This document shows, in pieces, positions 43,064 through 51,796 of a DNA stretch of 64,000 bases (positions are counted from its first letter, which is position 1; each line of letters begins with the position of its first letter). The stretch spans positions 124,001 through 188,000 of the forward strand of contig NZ_RBZM01000007.1 in the NCBI RefSeq assembly GCF_003628305.1. The letters run 5' to 3'. Source of the DNA: Cohnella endophytica. Its GTDB lineage: Bacteria > Bacillota > Bacilli > Paenibacillales > Paenibacillaceae. The position numbers and the translations under genes are program-made. The notes under the pieces are model-generated. The model did not search any database, was not told the origin of the DNA, and saw only the letters and a list, made by a program, of their open reading frames with translations.

Positions 43064-44441
43064 AAATCCAAGTAATGGCCGATCGTTTGAATTTGTTTGA
43101 GCTTCTTTGGCTCATGAGCTCGTCGGCCGTCTGGCGGATCATCCGGATACCGTCCTCAATCTCTTCTTCACTCGCGCGAATAATGCTGAGGCGCCAACTG
43201 TTCGCGCTTTCCACGCTAGGAAGGTAGCAATGTATCGTAGGAAAGACATGCACGTCCTTCTGACGAAGGGCCGTGGCCAGCTCCTCTGCCCCCAGATGAT
43301 CGGGCAGCTCGAGTTGGGCAAATATGCCGCCGGCTGATTGGCTTAGACGGAAACCCTCGTTCAAATATCGGCTGCATGCTTCCTGCAGAGCCTTCATTCG
43401 AATGCCATAGCGATCCCTCATCACGGCGGCGTGGCGTTGAAACAATCCGCTGCCCAGATGAATCTCCAAAGCGGCTTGCGAAAGGGCGGACGTGCTTAAG
43501 TCGCTCGACGATTTGTACATTCGGAATAAAGCGATTAAGGCTTCGGGAAGCACGACGACACCGAGCCGCAGGCCGGGCAGCATAATTTTGGAGAAGCTTC
43601 GGATGTAGATGACGCGGCCCGAATAATCATAGCTGCAGATGGGATCGGATTTGCTGTCCGTTTCCAAGTCTGCGAGATAATCGTCCTCCACGATATACAC
43701 GTCATATTTCTCCGCCATTGCCGCGATTGCTTCTTTCTCCCGACGCGACAAGCTGGTTCCGAGCGGGTTGTGGTACCGGGGGACCGTATAAAAAAACTTA
43801 ATGGAATTGTTCCGAAAATGCCGTTCCAAATCATCGAGGTCAAGGCCTGATTCCGTTCGGGCGATTCCGATTGCGGTTACCCCGAGGAGGCTCATTAATT
43901 TCAACATTCCGGCATAGCAGGGCTGTTCGACCAAGATCGCCGATTTCCCATTCGGGAACGGCATGGAGGCAAGCAAATGAAGAGCTTGTTGGGCGCCGGA
44001 GACGACGCAGATCCGTTCGGGTCCGGCAAAAATTTGAGAGGTTGCGAGGTGCCGGGATATCGCCTCGCGTAGAGATGGAAATCCGAGAGGATCGCCGTAT
44101 GTAAAAAGGCGATCCCCGTATTGCTGTACGGCCCGGTTCAAACCGTGCTGAATTTCTTCATAGGGGATAATACCGGGATCCGGAGCAGCCATGGTAAAAT
44201 CAATCCGCCCTTCCGGACGATCCTCGGACTTGGAGGAGCGAACAATTACGTAGTGGCCACTCTTCGGTACCGAGTAGATCAGGTGTTCTTTTTCCAATTC
44301 ATCGATGGCTCGGATTACGGTGTTTTTGCTGCATTCCCATTGTATGCTAAGCTCTCGGATGGACGGTAACTTGCCGCCCGGCTTGATAGACCCGCTGTTA
44401 ATCCGTTGTTTCAGATCGTCCTTCACGTTCTCGTATTTCAT
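43062..44441 (-). CDS. MocR-family regulator (GntR HTH fused to aminotransferase domain)
   Basis: 459 residues from the ATG at 44441 (minus), six bases behind AGGTGG. The N-terminal GntR winged helix is KLPSIRELSIQWECSKNTVI then RAIDELEKEHLIYSVP. A linker leads to a fold-type I aminotransferase domain (about 95-445), with a PLP-contacting stretch YIVEDDYLADLE and the Schiff-base Lys in IRSFSKIMLPGLRLG. MocR proteins sense PLP or amino acids and control nearby metabolism. The divergent GNAT gene is a candidate target. Confidence 0.9.
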   Translation of the reverse strand: MKYENVKDDLKQRINSGSIKPGGKLPSIRELSIQWECSKNTVIRAIDELEKEHLIYSVPKSGHYVIVRSSKSEDRPEGRIDFTMAAPDPGIIPYEEIQHGLNRAVQQYGDRLFTYGDPLGFPSLREAISRHLATSQIFAGPERICVVSGAQQALHLLASMPFPNGKSAILVEQPCYAGMLKLMSLLGVTAIGIARTESGLDLDDLERHFRNNSIKFFYTVPRYHNPLGTSLSRREKEAIAAMAEKYDVYIVEDDYLADLETDSKSDPICSYDYSGRVIYIRSFSKIMLPGLRLGVVVLPEALIALFRMYKSSSDLSTSALSQAALEIHLGSGLFQRHAAVMRDRYGIRMKALQEACSRYLNEGFRLSQSAGGIFAQLELPDHLGAEELATALRQKDVHVFPTIHCYLPSVESANSWRLSIIRASEEEIEDGIRMIRQTADELMSQRSSNKFKRSAITWI

Positions 44442-44554
44442 GATCTTCCACCTCAATCTGTATGGGTATAAACAATAAATAATTCATTTTTCACTTCTAA
44501 CTGTCACCATTATACTAAATGTATTACGTATCGTGAACGATAGGAGGCGTACAG

Positions 44555-44971
44555 ATGGAGTGGATTCATGATTACCTGCCTTATAGAATCAGCGACAATG
44601 CGGAAGAGCTGCAGTCGGATCTGATCCTTGCATTATTGAAAGGCAGTTATTGGGCTGCGGAACGGTCGGAAGAAACCATCACGACGAGTTGGAAACAATC
44701 GCTTTGTCTCGGAGTTTACAGCGCGGCAGGGCTTCAAGTAGGTTTCATGCGGGTGGTAACGGATGGAGCAACCTTTTCCTGGCTGTGCGACGTGATCGTC
44801 GACGCGGACCATCGCGGAAAAGGACTCGGCAAATGGATGATGGCTGTTTTGGTCGACCATCCTCGCATACGCCATACGTCTATTTATCTCGGTACGCGAG
44901 ACGCGCATGGGCTCTATGAGAAGTACGGCTTCGTACGACAGGAAATGATGGTCCGCCGTGCAGCTAGATAA
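44555..44971 (+). CDS. GNAT family N-acetyltransferase
   Basis: 138 residues, ATG 44555 after ATAGGAGG. Acetyl-CoA-binding motif A is VDADHRGKGLGKWMMAVLVD. Motif B follows as YLGTRDAHGLYEKYGFVRQE. The strand pattern and size fit the small GNAT proteins that acetylate amines or amino acids. Divergent from the MocR regulator and possibly controlled by it. Confidence 0.9.
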   Translation: MEWIHDYLPYRISDNAEELQSDLILALLKGSYWAAERSEETITTSWKQSLCLGVYSAAGLQVGFMRVVTDGATFSWLCDVIVDADHRGKGLGKWMMAVLVDHPRIRHTSIYLGTRDAHGLYEKYGFVRQEMMVRRAAR

Positions 44972-44994
44972 CCCCGTTTGCTCATCTCCGTAAT

Positions 44995-45034
44995 GTAGCT
45001 TTCTTACTGGGTGCGCTTTACGGTCTCATTGCCT
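44995..45034 (+). pseudogene. Remnant of the 3' end of a DUF1761 gene
   Basis: The bases TTCTTACTGGGTGCGCTTTA and onward encode FLLGALYGLIA-stop, closely matching the end of the DUF1761 gene at 34884-34919 (SLLGVLHGLMA-stop). The sequence just upstream is out of frame or stopped, so only a stub remains. Confidence 0.55.
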
Positions 45035-45069
45035 AATGGTTAGCAGTCAAGGAGCATAAAAGGCGATGT

Positions 45070-45106
45070 GATTAAAGGCCATCCTGTATAAGGATGGCCT
45101 TTAATC
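45070..45106. terminator. Hairpin with 16-base perfect stem
   Basis: GATTAAAGGCCATCCT (45070-45085) pairs perfectly with AGGATGGCCTTTAATC (45091-45106) over a five-base loop. It resembles in build the hairpin at 28381. Confidence 0.8.
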
Positions 45107-45138
45107 TTGCCGTTGCAGATAGCGCGGAGAACCGTAAC
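45106..45138. repeat. Intergenic hairpin repeat, copy 7
   Basis: CTTGCCGTTGCAGA (45106-45119) plus GCGGAGAACCGTAACCTAA. It lies directly after a long hairpin and abuts the end of the convergent ATPase gene, the same setting as copy 6. Confidence 0.6.
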
Positions 45139-46287
45139 CTAAATTATGAAAGCTGCATCGAGCCCGATCCGTTCATTCAATTCGGACTGCAATCGCAGTT
45201 GGAGCTCCTCTACGATCGTAAAATTCGTGGCCGCAACATAGTAGGCCTTAATTTGAGAATCGATGGCCTCGGCTTCCGCCAAAAAGGAGGTGGCCTTTGT
45301 CATGTTTGCCGAATAGCGTTCTTTAATGGCGGCTATTTCGGCTGCATAGGCTTCATCCGTGCCGGGAGCCATAGTAAGCCCATACATATCCAGGATTTCA
45401 TCCCCGTCCCGATCCGGAAAGTATTCATGTGGGGCGGTACTGTCGAAGATAGCTGTTCGGAGCTTCGGGAATATCAACATATCCAGGCTGTTCGGATCAA
45501 AGCCGCAATGAAACACTTGAACTTCGATTCCTTTCTTTTCGGCAGCGGCGGCAAGCTTTTTTAACAGCGTCGATTTTCCGGAACCCGGCCTTCCTTTGAT
45601 AAAAATCCGTCTTTGCAGCTGATCGGTCAAGCTTTGAATAAAATCGAATGCCCCCTTAGGAGTCGCAGCTCCGAAAAACAAGTGACGCCCAACGGTTGGC
45701 GTATTACTTTCATGGCCAGCGTATAATTCTTGAATCAAATCCTGCGCAATTCGGTCGGCCTTCACGAAATCCATGCTTTCGATATAATATTTTTCCCATT
45801 CGTCATGAATCCGCAGTGCGGTTAAGAACGTTTCATATGCTTTTGAATAAGCACTAACAAGCTTACCTTTAAGATCCTCTATCGCCCTGGAATGTTCCGG
45901 TGAAATAAGACCGTTATCAAGCGCTTCCCCGAAATGGATAAAGTCGATTTCGCCGGCCTCGTTCTCCGAAATCCCCTCGCAGACTCGCCCGTCGATAATG
46001 CCAACCTTCCATTCCGTTAGAATGATGCCATCCAGTTCGTCGGGACGGAGAGGAGAGTGAAAGCATTGCACATGCTGGCCTTTATCCAGCAGGCTATTCG
46101 CCAAGCTGCGAATGACCGTCGATTTTCCCGTACCCTGGGGACCCGTAAGGACGTAAATCTTGTTCAGCCCATCAAAGGCGGATTTATGCAAGAAATGGGC
46201 TCCGTGCGCAGTGTTGCCTCGGACAAAGTAATGGGAGGATTGTTCCACCAACCTGAAAAACTCCTTTGTGCCTATTCCGATTCGCAT
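45139..46287 (-). CDS. Two-P-loop ATPase, PRK06851-like
   Basis: 382 residues with two Walker A motifs, one per half: TGPQGTGKSTVIRSL (about residue 47) and KGRPGSGKSTLLKKL (about 230). Each half begins with a similar segment (FVRGNTAHGAHFLH and HLFFGAATPKGAFDF), so the protein is an internal duplication. This fits the PRK06851 family of cytoplasmic P-loop proteins common in Bacillales, whose role is unknown. No good ribosome site is visible before the ATG at 46287, so the start is uncertain. Confidence 0.78.
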   Translation of the reverse strand: MRIGIGTKEFFRLVEQSSHYFVRGNTAHGAHFLHKSAFDGLNKIYVLTGPQGTGKSTVIRSLANSLLDKGQHVQCFHSPLRPDELDGIILTEWKVGIIDGRVCEGISENEAGEIDFIHFGEALDNGLISPEHSRAIEDLKGKLVSAYSKAYETFLTALRIHDEWEKYYIESMDFVKADRIAQDLIQELYAGHESNTPTVGRHLFFGAATPKGAFDFIQSLTDQLQRRIFIKGRPGSGKSTLLKKLAAAAEKKGIEVQVFHCGFDPNSLDMLIFPKLRTAIFDSTAPHEYFPDRDGDEILDMYGLTMAPGTDEAYAAEIAAIKERYSANMTKATSFLAEAEAIDSQIKAYYVAATNFTIVEELQLRLQSELNERIGLDAAFII

Positions 46288-46557
46288 AGTTTACAGAATC
46301 AGGGGTATCGATCAGAATAAGCATGCGTGGGATAAGTGCCTATGCATTTGTATATTCCGCATTTTAGTAAGCGGTGATTGTTCGCTCCCATGTTTTTCGC
46401 ATCAGGGGCGAAATGGCATGTTATCAAGTAGGGTATGTAAGTCCATTACAATTTAGTCGAGAGGCAATAAGTCAAGTCCGTCCGATCAGCAATAATATAC
46501 TATATGGCAAATCTTATAAGATGTAGGATAGGAGAACAGCTTGGAAGGAGCGTTCTC

Positions 46558-47133
46558 ATGGATCTTACCTCTTTTTTGATTTACTGCATGATTGCGACGT
46601 TTACGCCGGGACCTACGAATATCGTCATTTTGTCCACAGTTAATCGTTATGGGGCAAAAAAAGCAATGAAGTATTCGTATGGAGCAACGGTTGGTTTTGG
46701 CTTATTACTTGTTTTTTCCGCCCTGTTGAATAATTTGCTAATTACGATTCTGCCGAAAATATTAATCGCAATGCAGGTTATCGGGAGCATTTATATGCTC
46801 TATCTAGCTTATCTAATCTGCAAAACAAATTCGTCAAATCCGACTGTAAACCAAACGGCTACCTTTTTATCCGGCTTCATGATGCAGTTTTTAAATCCGA
46901 AAGTCGTACTGTTTACATTGACTGTGATTCCAACCTTTATTATGCCCTATTATAGTGCGGCCCCTGCCATAACGCTAAGTATTATTGCGATCACCTTGAT
47001 TGGCTTTTTAGCTTTTACGACGTGGGTTCTTTTCGGTACGATCTTCAAAGAGCTTATACAGAAGCACAACAGGATTGTAAGTGTTGCGATGGCCATTTTA
47101 TTAGTTTACGCTGCCATTATGATCTGGATTTAG
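46558..47133 (+). CDS. LysE-family amino acid exporter
   Basis: 191 residues from ATG 46558, seven bases after GGAAGGAG. Six membrane segments. The family signature is TFTPGPTNIVILSTVNRYG near the N-terminus, then GFMMQFLNPKVVLFTLTVIP. LysE/RhtB proteins export amino acids or related metabolites. It starts a three-gene run with an AraC regulator and a GNAT acetyltransferase, 24 bases before the AraC gene. Confidence 0.92.
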   Translation: MDLTSFLIYCMIATFTPGPTNIVILSTVNRYGAKKAMKYSYGATVGFGLLLVFSALLNNLLITILPKILIAMQVIGSIYMLYLAYLICKTNSSNPTVNQTATFLSGFMMQFLNPKVVLFTLTVIPTFIMPYYSAAPAITLSIIAITLIGFLAFTTWVLFGTIFKELIQKHNRIVSVAMAILLVYAAIMIWI

Positions 47134-47157
47134 CTAAGCTTACGCAGAGGTGCTGTA

Positions 47158-47943
47158 ATGGACAAATTTCTTTATAAAAAGTCGGCAGGCATTACTGCAT
47201 TGTCGGCAAGCATGACGGAATTCAAGTATAAAAAGCACGCACACCAAGAGTACGCAATAGGCGTAACCTTGCGCGGCATTCAACATTATCATATAGATGG
47301 CAGCTTACAATTATCCCATCAAAACGGCGTTATGTTCTTCAATCCGGAACAGGTACACGACGGTATGGCACACGATAAGTCGGGCCTTGATTACGTGATG
47401 CTGTATATTGATCCCGAAATGTTCTTAGAGGGTATAGGGAAAAAGGATCTTGTGCGATTTCCAACCCCTATCGTGTACGATAATAGTCTGGGACAACGAG
47501 TTTTGAGCCTTTCCCAAGCCATACTAAGCGAGAAAGACGAGGCATTATGCAGCGAATTGTTCTTATCCCTGTCGGATCGCCTTGTTCGAACGGAACTTTC
47601 GTTAAACGATAAGAAAGATAGCGTGATCATAAGAAAAGCCAAGGATATGATTCATGCAAATTTAGAACACGTCCTCAAGCTCGATGAAATTTGTATAGGG
47701 CTTGATCTATCGAAATTTCAATTCATCCGATTATTTAAGGCGCATACGGGTATTTCACCGTACCAATACTTCCTTAATTGCAAAGTAGAACGCGCAAAGC
47801 AGTTAATCGAGAAAAATAGGGATATTTATTTAGCGGTAGCCGCATGCGGTTTTTTTGATCTAACCCACTTAAATAAACACTTTAAAAGCGTATACGGGAC
47901 TACGGCCCTTGAATATATAAGCGGAGGCAAGCGAAGTGAGTAA
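47158..47943 (+). CDS. AraC-family transcription regulator
   Basis: 261 residues, ATG 47158 after AGAGGTG. The N-terminal cupin-like sensor contains KHAHQEYAIGVTLRGIQHYH and ends near residue 150. The C-terminal double HTH is LDEICIGLDLSKFQFIRLFK and VAACGFFDLTHLNKHFKSVY. This is the form often placed next to LysE exporters, where it activates the exporter. The next gene overlaps by eight bases. Confidence 0.9.
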   Translation: MDKFLYKKSAGITALSASMTEFKYKKHAHQEYAIGVTLRGIQHYHIDGSLQLSHQNGVMFFNPEQVHDGMAHDKSGLDYVMLYIDPEMFLEGIGKKDLVRFPTPIVYDNSLGQRVLSLSQAILSEKDEALCSELFLSLSDRLVRTELSLNDKKDSVIIRKAKDMIHANLEHVLKLDEICIGLDLSKFQFIRLFKAHTGISPYQYFLNCKVERAKQLIEKNRDIYLAVAACGFFDLTHLNKHFKSVYGTTALEYISGGKRSE

Positions 47944-48475
47944 ATTCGATACGATTACGACAGATCGTTTGGCGATCAGAACGCTGGACATGAGAGATAG
48001 GGATGTTTTTTTCGAATATCGCTCCATGCCTGAGGTTTCTAAGTATCAATCATGGAGACCAAAGGAGATTAACGAAGTTGAGAAGTTTATCGCGGCGAAT
48101 AGGGCTGTTGTGCCGAATACCGGAGGTTCATGGCTACAACTGGCTGTTTGTCTGAAGAATGGACAGCTTGTCGGCGATATCGGCGTTCATTTCGTGGATG
48201 ACGATTATCAGATTGAAATAGGCTATACCCTTTCTCCCGAATTCCAAGGCAAGGGATATGCCTCCGAGGCGGTCAGGGCCGTAATCGATTATCTGTTCAC
48301 TGGGCTCCGCAAACATAGAATTACGGGTTCGGTCGATCCTGACAATGCGAAGTCGATAAAACTTCTTGAAAATCTGGGGTTCAGAAAAGAAGCCCATTTT
48401 GTCAAAAGTTATCGGCTGAATGACCAATGGTATGACGATTGCGTTTATGCGATTCTGGCGGACGAGTGGAAGTAA
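47936..48475 (+). CDS. GNAT N-acetyltransferase, RimJ/RimL type
   Basis: 179 residues from GTG 47936, overlapping the end of the AraC gene, with GGAGG upstream. It starts TDRLAIRTLDMRDRDVFFEY as in RimJ/RimL-type enzymes. Motif A is LSPEFQGKGYASEAVRAVID and motif B is GSVDPDNAKSIKLLENLGFR. Probable substrate: an amino group on a small molecule or protein N-terminus. Confidence 0.9.
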   Translation: MSKFDTITTDRLAIRTLDMRDRDVFFEYRSMPEVSKYQSWRPKEINEVEKFIAANRAVVPNTGGSWLQLAVCLKNGQLVGDIGVHFVDDDYQIEIGYTLSPEFQGKGYASEAVRAVIDYLFTGLRKHRITGSVDPDNAKSIKLLENLGFRKEAHFVKSYRLNDQWYDDCVYAILADEWK

Positions 48476-48500
48476 CGATACCGCGTTTGGGATACACTAA

Positions 48501-48539
48501 AACAGGCCGACACCGGTTGCATACCGGTGTCGGCCTGTT
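48501..48539. terminator. Bidirectional terminator, 17-base perfect stem
   Basis: AACAGGCCGACACCGGT (48501-48517) pairs with ACCGGTGTCGGCCTGTT (48523-48539) over a five-base loop, between the convergent GNAT and nspC genes. In the minus direction it ends transcription of the polyamine operon. Confidence 0.85.
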
Positions 48540-48554
48540 GAAGCATCTACGATT

Positions 48555-49682
48555 CTACGCTAGTCGCGTCTTAAAATCTTGATAACCGAATTGGCGCACC
48601 ACGCGGCAATCGCCGTCTTTGCCTTGAACGGCAATGGCCGGCAGCGGCGTGCCGTTAAACGTGTTGGTCTTCACCATGGAGTAAATCGCCATGTCCCCGA
48701 ACACGAGACGATCGCCGCTCTGGAGCGGTTGATCGAACGAATAATCTCCGATCACGTCTCCGGTTAGACAGGTTTGACCGGTAAGCCGATAGGTGAACGG
48801 CTTCTCTCCAGGCTCGCCGGCCCCTAGAAGAGGGGGGCGATACGGCATTTCCAATACATCCGGCATATGACAGGTCGCGGAGGTGTCGAGAATCGCAATC
48901 TCGATTCCGTTCTTATGGAAATCCAGTACGGATGCGACGAGGTAGCCTGCGTTGAGCGCAACGGCTTCCCCCGGCTCCAAATACACCTCTAGCCCGTATT
49001 TCTCCTGCATTCTCTTAATGCAGGCTTCAAGGGTGGGGAGATCGTAATCGTCTCTCGTGATATGGTGGCCGCCGCCGAAGTTGATCCATTCCATTTGCGG
49101 CAACCACTCTCCGAACCTTGCTTCGACCGCGTTCAACGTCGTCTCCAAATCGTCGGAGTTTTGTTGGCACAGGGTATGGAAGTGCAGTCCGGTTACGCCA
49201 TCCAGCAGATCCGGGCGGAAATCCTCGCGCTTGACGCCGAATCTGGAGCCTGTGGAGCACGGGTCGTAGATCTCGTGCCCGACTTGCGTGGAGCATTCCG
49301 GATTGATGCGCAAGCCTACCTTCCTGCCGGCTTGAAGAGCCTTGTCCTTGAACTTCTCCAGCTGGGAGAAGGAATTAAAGATAATGTGATCGCAGATGGA
49401 GATAATCTCGTCCATCTCGTCTTCCCGGTAGGCAGGGGCAAAGACATGCGTTTCTTTGCCCATTTCCTCGTAGCCAAGTCGGGCTTCGAATATGCCGCTT
49501 GCGGTCGTGCCGCTCAAGTATTCGCCGATGAGGGGATAAAAGGTTGTCATGGAGAATGCTTTTTGGGCCAAAACGATCTTTGCTCCCGTTCGCTGCATGA
49601 CGCCGCCGAGAATCTTCAGATTTTTCTCAATGAGAGCTTCGTCGACGACAAAACAAGGCGTAGGCAGTTCTTCAAACCTCAT
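48555..49682 (-). CDS. nspC: Carboxynorspermidine decarboxylase
   Basis: 375 residues from the ATG at 49682 (minus), one base after the upstream stop, so translation is coupled. The alanine-racemase-like barrel starts with RFEELPTPCFVVDEALIEKN. The PLP Lys is in KIVLAQKAFSM. Other blocks are VGLRINPECSTQVGHEIYDP, the phosphate-binding YGLEVYLEPGEAVALNAGY, and CHMPDVLEMPYRP. NspC decarboxylates carboxy(nor)spermidine to (nor)spermidine using PLP. It pairs with the dehydrogenase upstream to make spermidine from putrescine and aspartate semialdehyde, bypassing S-adenosylmethionine decarboxylase. Confidence 0.93.
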   Translation of the reverse strand: MRFEELPTPCFVVDEALIEKNLKILGGVMQRTGAKIVLAQKAFSMTTFYPLIGEYLSGTTASGIFEARLGYEEMGKETHVFAPAYREDEMDEIISICDHIIFNSFSQLEKFKDKALQAGRKVGLRINPECSTQVGHEIYDPCSTGSRFGVKREDFRPDLLDGVTGLHFHTLCQQNSDDLETTLNAVEARFGEWLPQMEWINFGGGHHITRDDYDLPTLEACIKRMQEKYGLEVYLEPGEAVALNAGYLVASVLDFHKNGIEIAILDTSATCHMPDVLEMPYRPPLLGAGEPGEKPFTYRLTGQTCLTGDVIGDYSFDQPLQSGDRLVFGDMAIYSMVKTNTFNGTPLPAIAVQGKDGDCRVVRQFGYQDFKTRLA

Positions 49683-49683
49683 C

Positions 49684-50931
49684 TTATCGAACCAACGCCG
49701 GTTGTTTGGCCGCTTGGGGCGATTCTTGACCGTCATCGACCAATACAGGATTAAAGTCTTCTACCCATGGAAGTCCCCATTTGTTCAACTCTTCCATGAA
49801 CGGATCCGGATCGAACTCTTCAATGTTGAATACGCCCGGTTTGTTCCATTTTCCGGTCAGCACCATAGCCGCGCCGATCATGGCCGGAACGCCGGTCGTA
49901 TAAGAGATCGCTTGGGAACCGACTTCCTTGTAGCACTCTTGGTGATCGCAGACATTGTACACGTAGTACGATACCGGCTTGCCGTCTTTCTTGCCTTGGA
50001 AAATACAGCCGATGTTCGTCTTGCCGACCGTACGCGGTCCAAGCGAAGCCGGATCCGGCAGGACGGCCTTCAGGAATTGCAGAGGAATGATTTTCTTGCC
50101 TTCGAATTCGATCGGCTCGATAGAAGTCATGCCTACGTTCTCCAGCGCTCTCAGATGGGTCAGATAGCTTTGGCCGAAGGTCATGAAGAAGCGGATGCGC
50201 TTCAGTCCCGGCATGTTGACGGCAAGGGATTCCAGCTCTTCGTGGTAAAGCAAATACATATCCTTCTGGCCGACTTCGGCGAAGATATACTCGCGCTTGA
50301 TCTGCATCGGCTTGGTTTCGATCCATTCGCCATTCTCCCAATATCTGCCGTTGGCGGATACTTCGCGGATATTGATCTCCGGATTGAAATTCGTCGCGAA
50401 CGGATAGCCATGGTCGCCGCCGTTGCAGTCCAGGATGTCGATATATTCAATCTCGTCGAAGTAATGCTTGAGCGCATAAGCGGAAAATACGCCCGTTACG
50501 CCCGGGTCAAATCCGCTGCCCAGTAGAGCGGTAATGCCGGCTTTCTCAAAGCGCTCGCGGTATTCCCACTGCCACTTGTATTCGAATTTCGCGGTATCTT
50601 CCGGCTCATAGTTAGCGGTATCCATATAGTGCGTCTTGGTTGCCAGGCAGGCATCCATGATGGTCAAATCCTGGTAGGGCAGCGCCAAGTTCATGACGAT
50701 ATCCGGTTTGACTTCCTCGATCAACGCGATGAGCTCATCCACGTTGTCGGCATCTACCTGCGCGGTCGTAATTTTCGTTTTGCCGCCGTCGAGTTTTGCT
50801 TTCAGATCGTCGCATTTGGACTTGGTGCGGCTTGCGATGCAGATTTCTTCGAAAACCTCACTGTTTTGAACACATTTGTGGATGGCTACCGAAGCCACTC
50901 CGCCGCAACCGATAATTAGCGCTTTTCCCAT
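49684..50931 (-). CDS. Carboxynorspermidine (carboxyspermidine) dehydrogenase
   Basis: 415 residues from the ATG at 50931 (minus), nine bases behind AGGGAG. The frame stays open for another 46 codons upstream, but those cover a terminator hairpin. The N-terminus has the LYS1-type dinucleotide loop MGKALIIGCGGVASVAIHKC, then the region HYMDTANYEPEDTAKF and LLGSGFDPGVTGVFSAYALK. This enzyme condenses putrescine or diaminopropane with aspartate semialdehyde, using NADPH, to carboxy(nor)spermidine. The nspC gene directly follows. Spermidine is the likely end product in this group. Confidence 0.93.
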   Translation of the reverse strand: MGKALIIGCGGVASVAIHKCVQNSEVFEEICIASRTKSKCDDLKAKLDGGKTKITTAQVDADNVDELIALIEEVKPDIVMNLALPYQDLTIMDACLATKTHYMDTANYEPEDTAKFEYKWQWEYRERFEKAGITALLGSGFDPGVTGVFSAYALKHYFDEIEYIDILDCNGGDHGYPFATNFNPEINIREVSANGRYWENGEWIETKPMQIKREYIFAEVGQKDMYLLYHEELESLAVNMPGLKRIRFFMTFGQSYLTHLRALENVGMTSIEPIEFEGKKIIPLQFLKAVLPDPASLGPRTVGKTNIGCIFQGKKDGKPVSYYVYNVCDHQECYKEVGSQAISYTTGVPAMIGAAMVLTGKWNKPGVFNIEEFDPDPFMEELNKWGLPWVEDFNPVLVDDGQESPQAAKQPALVR

Positions 50932-50996
50932 TTTCTCGATCTCCCTTGCTACATGGTTTGTTGTGGGTTCGGATAGCGTCATCGCTTTATTCGCAC

Positions 50997-51042
50997 AAAA
51001 AAACAAGTGGAAATAACGCATAATCGCGTAATCACACTTGTT
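50997..51042 (-). terminator. Intrinsic terminator inside the polyamine operon leader
   Basis: Read on the minus strand, AACAAGTG (51042-51035) pairs with CACTTGTT (51009-51002), with an inner ACGC/GCGT pairing, and runs into seven T. It lies only about 65 bases before the start codon of the dehydrogenase, so transcription must pass it to reach the operon: an attenuator. Confidence 0.65.
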
Positions 51043-51064
51043 AAGATAATCAGGAATATTAAAT

Positions 51065-51128
51065 GTCACCGATCATCGGGACATAGCTCGCTAAGGAAGC
51101 TCTTTAATATTCAAAATATATCGGTGAC
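51065..51128 (-). ncRNA. Candidate structured leader RNA upstream of polyamine genes
   Basis: GTCACCGAT and ATCGGTGAC close a 64-base segment (51065-51073 with 51120-51128). Inside, AGCT/AGCT pairings are possible. It immediately precedes the leader terminator, so it is positioned like a riboswitch aptamer or a peptide-controlled attenuator. It matches no class I recognise. Confidence 0.4.
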
Positions 51129-51796
51129 GTATCAGAGTCTATATAGCAAATAATCGCCTTTAATACTCTTATTGATCGTTTCACAAGTTGATGTGCGATG
51201 CTATGCATCGGTCGAATAGCAACCAAACTTATAAAATTTGAGCTTTTAACTCAATCAATAAGGCAACTTAAGTTGCCAGTCGGCATTTGACCCGGCTGTC
51301 CGTATGGCCTTGACTTCCTTGCGGATGTGGTCAAAAATTATCTGCTTGTAAAGATCGCCGTATATTTTGGATACTAGCTTTCCAACAACGCATTTACATA
51401 ATATCATAAATTCCGCAGATATCAATACAAAGAGTGTATTCATTTTCGAGGTAACGGGTTCCAATGAAGAATAGGAACAAACGATTTCGAATAGGAATCG
51501 GCATTTGTGGAATCAAACGACAGATTATTTTGCGCCGTGAAGCCGTCTCAGCGTTCGTGTTCCGCGTTTTGTTGGCTCTCGCGAAGCATCCGCGCACCCC
51601 TCCTATTTTTGTCCAATAACCAAAAAAAATTGTCGGCGCAGTACAAGAACACAAATCCGGAGTATGAAAGCACAAAACGCATTAGGAATATACAAAACTT
51701 GAATCGGATGTTCCATTTTCGCCTTCGGGTTTGTTGGATTAGAATGGCACTGTCGGCAGGAAGAGGGGGGACGAACGGCTTCGCGGCGATCCAGGG
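51129..51796. other. Gene-poor, AT-rich intergenic stretch
   Basis: No convincing gene was found in these 668 bases. A minus-strand frame at 51255-51464 (69 codons, reading NTLFVLISAEFMILCKCVVG and on) has no ribosome site. Plus-strand frames near 51507 look random. The segment should contain the promoter of the polyamine leader, but none could be assigned with confidence. Confidence 0.5.

Noticed and set aside
46288..46557. Gap before the LysE gene checked for a riboswitch
   Set aside because: Only short, weak inverted repeats were seen and no terminator-like hairpin, so no claim is made.
51255..51464. 69-codon minus-strand frame in the gap upstream of the polyamine operon
   Set aside because: Reads partly like a protein (NTLFVLISAEFMIL) but has no ribosome site and matches no family. 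Left as part of the intergenic note.
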